A stretch of 64,000 nucleotides of DNA from Clostridia bacterium (GTDB lineage: Bacteria; Bacillota_A; Clostridia; Oscillospirales; CAG-272), in contig JAFTRQ010000122.1 of the NCBI GenBank assembly GCA_017462125.1, forward strand, positions 1 through 64,000, in the 5' to 3' direction. A program made the translations under genes and the position numbers. Within the stretch, counting starts at the first letter, position 1, and each line of letters starts with the position of its first letter. Of the stretch, positions 60,937-64,000 are shown one piece after another. The notes beneath the pieces are model-generated. The model saw only the letters and a program-made list of their open reading frames with translations, had not been told where the DNA came from and made no database searches.

Positions 60937-60948
60937 CAAAATCACATC

Positions 60949-60985
60949 AATTCAACTACCGCAAAACAGCGGTAGTTGAATTCTT
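60949..60985 (+). terminator. Hairpin terminator after the 103-residue gene
   Basis: AATTCAACTACCGC pairs with GCGGTAGTTGAATT over 14 bp; the T run after it is short (CTTC), so it may be leaky. Confidence 0.7.
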
Positions 60986-61008
60986 CATACAATAATGAAA
61001 GGATCCAA

Positions 61009-61575
61009 ATGAACAAATTTTACAAAGTAATCAGAGTCGCAACCGTTCCTCCAATTATGGCGGCGGCACTCTTCATCCTTCTCGGTGCATACGGAATCAT
61101 ATCCTTTATAGACAGCCTTTTGGGTGTGCTCTTTATAGGAGTGCTTCCAATACTGTCCTATCCCTTACAGCGTTTTATTCCGTACTATAAGGATAAGGGA
61201 AGAGACGGACAGAGAAATCTTGCCATTGTCTTTTCCGTGTTGGGCTATATCCTCGGCTGTGTGCTTGCGCTGATCTTTCAAGCGCCGTTAAACACCGTTC
61301 TTTTCATTTATCTCGACTATCTGATTTCCGGAATCCTGATCGCTGTATTCAATAAGCTATTCCACCTTAAGGCAAGCGGACATGCGTGCGGAATCGTGGG
61401 ACCCGTGGCAATGCTTCTTTATTTTGGACTGTACCTTCCCGCCATCATAGGCGCGATTCTTATCGTTCTCGTCTTCATTTCCAGCATAGGTATGAAAAGA
61501 CACACCTTTCTGCAGCTATTGGGCGGATCCGCCATCACGCTGTCAGCATTGTTACTTTTAAGCTTTTTCTTTTAA
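61009..61575 (+). CDS. PAP2-like multi-pass membrane protein (active site partly degenerate)
   Basis: The 188-residue protein has five or six hydrophobic segments. Two short motifs recall the PAP2 phosphatase family: SGH in HLKASGHACG (motif 2) and RHTFLQLLGGS, which resembles the motif 3 pattern R-H-x-x-x-D/Q-x-x-x-G but with Gln in place of Asp and a compressed Arg-His spacing. The first motif (K-x6-RP) is not seen; RFIPYYKDKGRDGQR may be its remnant. It may be a non-catalytic or altered lipid phosphatase. GAAAGGA precedes the ATG at 61009. Confidence 0.65.
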   Translation: MNKFYKVIRVATVPPIMAAALFILLGAYGIISFIDSLLGVLFIGVLPILSYPLQRFIPYYKDKGRDGQRNLAIVFSVLGYILGCVLALIFQAPLNTVLFIYLDYLISGILIAVFNKLFHLKASGHACGIVGPVAMLLYFGLYLPAIIGAILIVLVFISSIGMKRHTFLQLLGGSAITLSALLLLSFFF

Positions 61576-61584
61576 ACCGAATAA

Positions 61585-61618
61585 AGCGGGGCTTATCCAA
61601 CGTGAGATAGGCCCCGCT
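61585..61618. terminator. Bidirectional hairpin terminator
   Basis: AGCGGGGC pairs with GCCCCGCT, with further pairing inside the loop (TATC/GATA), between the PAP2-like gene and the converging small gene. Confidence 0.75.
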
Positions 61619-61624
61619 CATTTA

Positions 61625-61732
61625 TTACATCAAAATTGCAGTGATAGCGGTATATACGGTGCCGGCAAGCATAAGCACTGCCATTACGATCGCCATAAGT
61701 CTGATCCAAAGCTTACGTTTTTTGTCGTTCAT
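61625..61732 (-). CDS. 35-residue single-span membrane protein
   Basis: This short gene starts at an ATG 7 bases before the end of the topoisomerase gene's neighbour region, with GAGGTGAT as ribosome site, and ends at a TAA next to the terminator. The product has a charged start (MNDKKRKLWIR) and one hydrophobic span (LMAIVMAVLMLAGTVYTAI, from about residue 12). Small proteins of this build are found in many Firmicutes (compare DUF4044) and are easily missed by gene finders. Its site overlaps the topoisomerase A stop region, so translation is probably coupled. Confidence 0.7.
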   Translation of the reverse strand: MNDKKRKLWIRLMAIVMAVLMLAGTVYTAITAILM

Positions 61733-61742
61733 TCAGATCACC

Positions 61743-63995
61743 TCATTTTCCGTCTACGTCATCAATACTGATCTGGCGATTCTTGATATCCTTATCGCTC
61801 AACAGCACACCCGTTGCCGGAAGCTTGAGCTTTCTGTATCCCTTGGTCTTTTCAGAATTGGCATCAAAATCAGACACGGCAGATACAAGGACCTGATCCT
61901 TCTTCAAGGTCATGAGCTGTACGCCTATTGAGGTCTTTGTTGTCTTCACGGGAATCAGCGAGGACTTGATAATGATCGCTCTGTCATCGTTGGAGATCAT
62001 CAATATCTCAAACGGCTTCTTTTCGTTTTCCGAGAATACCGATACGATCGGGGAAGCAGTAGAGAATACGCCCTTCAGCTTGCGACGAACGCTGGAGGTT
62101 TCATATGCCTTTTCGGGCACTCTGACACCCTTACCGTTTTCAAATATAAATACGTAATTATATCCTTCGCGGAACTCGCTCTGAGTCGTCATAAATACAG
62201 GCTTTTCACCCTTGTCCATTTTCAGCTCGGAGGGAACAAACTCTCCGATAACAGAAGCCTTGCAATTTTCAAAATCACTTACCGAAGCTCTGTACAGCTG
62301 TGCTTGATCGGTGAAGAAGAGAACCGTATCCTTGTTTTCAGCATCAAAGATCTGGCGCAAGCCGTCGCCCTCCTTGAAATACTGCTCGTCGTTTCCTTGC
62401 AGAGAACGGTAGGTGATCTTCTTGAAATATCCTTCACGCGAAAGCACCAGCTTGCAGGGATAATTCTCAACAGTCTCTTCTTCAACGTATTCCTCAAGGT
62501 TATCCGCCTGTATGATCTGCGATTTTCTGGGCTGTCCGTACTTTTTCTTGATATCCGTCAACTGCTTGGCGATCAACGCCTTCAGCTTGAACTCATCCGC
62601 AAGGATCTCCTCGATCTCCGCGATTTCCTTTTTCAGATCCTCGATCTCGGAGATGCGGTTAATGATGTACTCTCGGTTCAAGTTACGCAGCTTGATATCA
62701 GCAATGTAGTTTGCCTGTATCTCATCAATACCGAAGCCGTCGCAAAGATTTGGAATAACGTCCTCTTCCTTTTCGGTTTTTCGAATGATCCTGATCGCCT
62801 TGTCGATATCAAGCAGGATCTTACCAAGACCCAACAGCAAGTGAAGCTTATCCTTCTTCTTGTTCATGTCGAACTCAAGCTCACGGCTGAGACATCTCAT
62901 TCTGAACAGGATCCATTCGGTAATGATATCAACCACACCAAGCTGACGGGGCTCTGCATCAATAATAATATTGAAATTACACTTAAAGCTGCTCTCAAGA
63001 GGCGTGGTCTTGAACAGCTTTTGCATCAGCTTGTCAGGGTCAACGCCCTTACGAAGATCAAGTGTAAGCTTCAGACCTCCAAGGTCTGTTTCGTCGCGGA
63101 AATCCACGACCTCCTTCAGCTTGCCTTCCTTAACCAAAACAGATACCTTATTTAAGATCTGCTCAATGGTGGTCGAATAGGGAATCTGATATATATCGAT
63201 GCAATTTGCAGACGCATCGTAGGAATACCTTGAGCGAATCTTGAAGGACCCGTCTCCGTATTCATAAATGGCCTTCATTTGCTCCTTGTCATAAATGATC
63301 TGACCGCCACCGGGGAAGTCGGGGGCTTTTATGATCTCCATGATCTTATCCACGGAGATGTCGGGCTTCTTCAATACTGCAATGGTACCGTCGCAGATCT
63401 CAGCAAGGTTAAAGGAACAAATATCCGATGCCATACCGACAGCGATACCGCTGTTCGGGGTAACGAGAATGTTCGGGAACGTAGTGGGAAGCAGACGGGG
63501 CTCCTTCAAGGTACCGTCATAGTTGTCCACCATCTCGACCGCATTCTTATCGATTCCTTCGAAAAGCGTCTCGCAAAAGGCATCGAGCTTCGCCTCTGTG
63601 TATCGGGGAGCCGCAAACTTTGTCTCCGAGGAATACTGTTTACCAAAGTTACCCTTGGAATCCACAAAGGGATGGAGCAGCGTTTCATTTCCTCTTGTCA
63701 AACGCACCATCGTTTCATATATGGATTGGTCGCCATGAGGATGCAGCTTCATGACCGAGCCGACGATATTCGCACTCTTTGTTCTCGCACCCTTCAAAAG
63801 GCCCATACTGTACATCGTATAAAGGATCTTTCTGTGTGCGGGCTTGAATCCGTCGATCTCGGGGATCGCACGGGACACGATAACGCTCATCGTGTAGGGC
63901 ATATAGTTTTTCTCGATGGTCTCGGTTATGGGTTGAGGCAATATGGGGGCATAAACGATTTCAGCTTGCTCGTTTTGTTTCTTTTTTCTTGCCAT
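61743..63995 (-). CDS. Type II DNA topoisomerase subunit A (GyrA/ParC family)
   Basis: The 750-residue protein has the subunit A breakage-reunion domain: MPYTMSVIVSRAIPEIDGFKPAHRKILY, HPHGDQSIYETMVRL and AAPRYTEAKL with Arg131 and catalytic Tyr132, then the coiled-coil and C-gate region (IADIKLRNLNREY) and a C-terminal blade domain. The C-terminal part has no recognisable GyrA box, which favours a ParC-type topoisomerase IV or a clade-specific subunit. It cuts and rejoins both DNA strands with its ATPase partner, likely encoded upstream outside the window. At the position of GyrA Ser83 it has Gln90, followed by Ser91. The ATG at 63995 is 5 bases from the window edge, so its ribosome site is not visible. 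Confidence 0.93.
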   Translation of the reverse strand: MARKKKQNEQAEIVYAPILPQPITETIEKNYMPYTMSVIVSRAIPEIDGFKPAHRKILYTMYSMGLLKGARTKSANIVGSVMKLHPHGDQSIYETMVRLTRGNETLLHPFVDSKGNFGKQYSSETKFAAPRYTEAKLDAFCETLFEGIDKNAVEMVDNYDGTLKEPRLLPTTFPNILVTPNSGIAVGMASDICSFNLAEICDGTIAVLKKPDISVDKIMEIIKAPDFPGGGQIIYDKEQMKAIYEYGDGSFKIRSRYSYDASANCIDIYQIPYSTTIEQILNKVSVLVKEGKLKEVVDFRDETDLGGLKLTLDLRKGVDPDKLMQKLFKTTPLESSFKCNFNIIIDAEPRQLGVVDIITEWILFRMRCLSRELEFDMNKKKDKLHLLLGLGKILLDIDKAIRIIRKTEKEEDVIPNLCDGFGIDEIQANYIADIKLRNLNREYIINRISEIEDLKKEIAEIEEILADEFKLKALIAKQLTDIKKKYGQPRKSQIIQADNLEEYVEEETVENYPCKLVLSREGYFKKITYRSLQGNDEQYFKEGDGLRQIFDAENKDTVLFFTDQAQLYRASVSDFENCKASVIGEFVPSELKMDKGEKPVFMTTQSEFREGYNYVFIFENGKGVRVPEKAYETSSVRRKLKGVFSTASPIVSVFSENEKKPFEILMISNDDRAIIIKSSLIPVKTTKTSIGVQLMTLKKDQVLVSAVSDFDANSEKTKGYRKLKLPATGVLLSDKDIKNRQISIDDVDGK

Positions 63996-64000
63996 TTTAT

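Noticed and set aside
1..64000. CRISPR array, tRNA/rRNA genes, transposase or phage genes
   Set aside because: I looked for spaced direct repeats, cloverleaf-type sequences in the gaps, and transposase or integrase motifs, and found none I could support.

Overview
The window looks like a chromosomal segment of an anaerobic, probably gut-dwelling member of the Clostridia (Firmicutes), most like the Oscillospirales/Christensenellales-type fibre and mucin users. Evidence: a multi-cluster [FeFe] hydrogenase next to a ferredoxin-tailed NADH-binding subunit, dipicolinate synthase DpaAB (spore formation), ECF-type vitamin transport, strong AGGAGG-type ribosome sites, consensus SigA promoters, and many plant- or mucin-glycan enzymes. 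I see no rRNA, tRNA, CRISPR array, prophage or insertion sequence.

Layout. 1-2.1 kb: end of a HydB/NuoF-like subunit and HydA. 2.2-8.7 kb: glycosidases (GH127-like, GH36/Sip1-like), then a DegT aminotransferase and a Gfo/Idh/MocA dehydrogenase. 8.8-13.5 kb: sbcDC and a HAD phosphatase. 13.5-17.8 kb (minus): NadE, then a MarR regulator with an acyl-CoA ligase. 18.0-24.7 kb: second sugar region with a GH109-like oxidoreductase, HAD phosphatase, GH29 fucosidase, AraC regulator, another Gfo/Idh enzyme and an MFS transporter. 24.7-31.4 kb: house-cleaning NTP enzymes, RqcH, type II pantothenate kinase, AlaRS. 31.5-37.8 kb (minus): an unknown protein with a C-terminal frameshift, Rpe, IspF, IspD, RpiB, TsaB, TsaE and an XRE/TPR regulator. 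38.1-41.8 kb: YerC, methyltransferase, Hsp33, SDR, TIM-barrel isomerase. 41.9-43.2 kb (minus): ECF S component plus DUF4430-like lipoprotein behind a cobalamin-riboswitch-like leader. 43.3-46.9 kb: a giant 852-residue ECF sigma factor and a lipoprotein. 47.0-50.2 kb: a 944-residue glycosidase-like protein behind a long structured leader. 50.3-51.8 kb: dpaAB. 52.0-54.8 kb: rhamnulokinase and an unusual PRPP synthetase. 54.9-56.7 kb: ECF sigma/anti-sigma pair. 56.8-64.0 kb: DUF1385 protein, NagB, YwlG, lactate dehydrogenase, small membrane proteins, topoisomerase subunit A.

How it fits together. The theme is intracellular breakdown of imported oligosaccharides: the glycosidases have no signal peptides and sit with sugar oxidoreductases, isomerases, kinases and local regulators. 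NADH and ferredoxin from fermentation would feed the hydrogenase and lactate dehydrogenase.

Most worth a second look: (i) the cobalamin-riboswitch-like leader controlling a two-gene DUF4430 lipoprotein/ECF S-component unit, a candidate corrinoid uptake system; (ii) the one-component-style ECF sigma factor with about 650 extra residues and an ECF-type promoter of its own; (iii) a composite hairpin element shared by the leaders of two unrelated genes; (iv) perfect long hairpins at 19234-19280 and, inside a coding region, at 58803-58835; (v) the frameshift near 31588.
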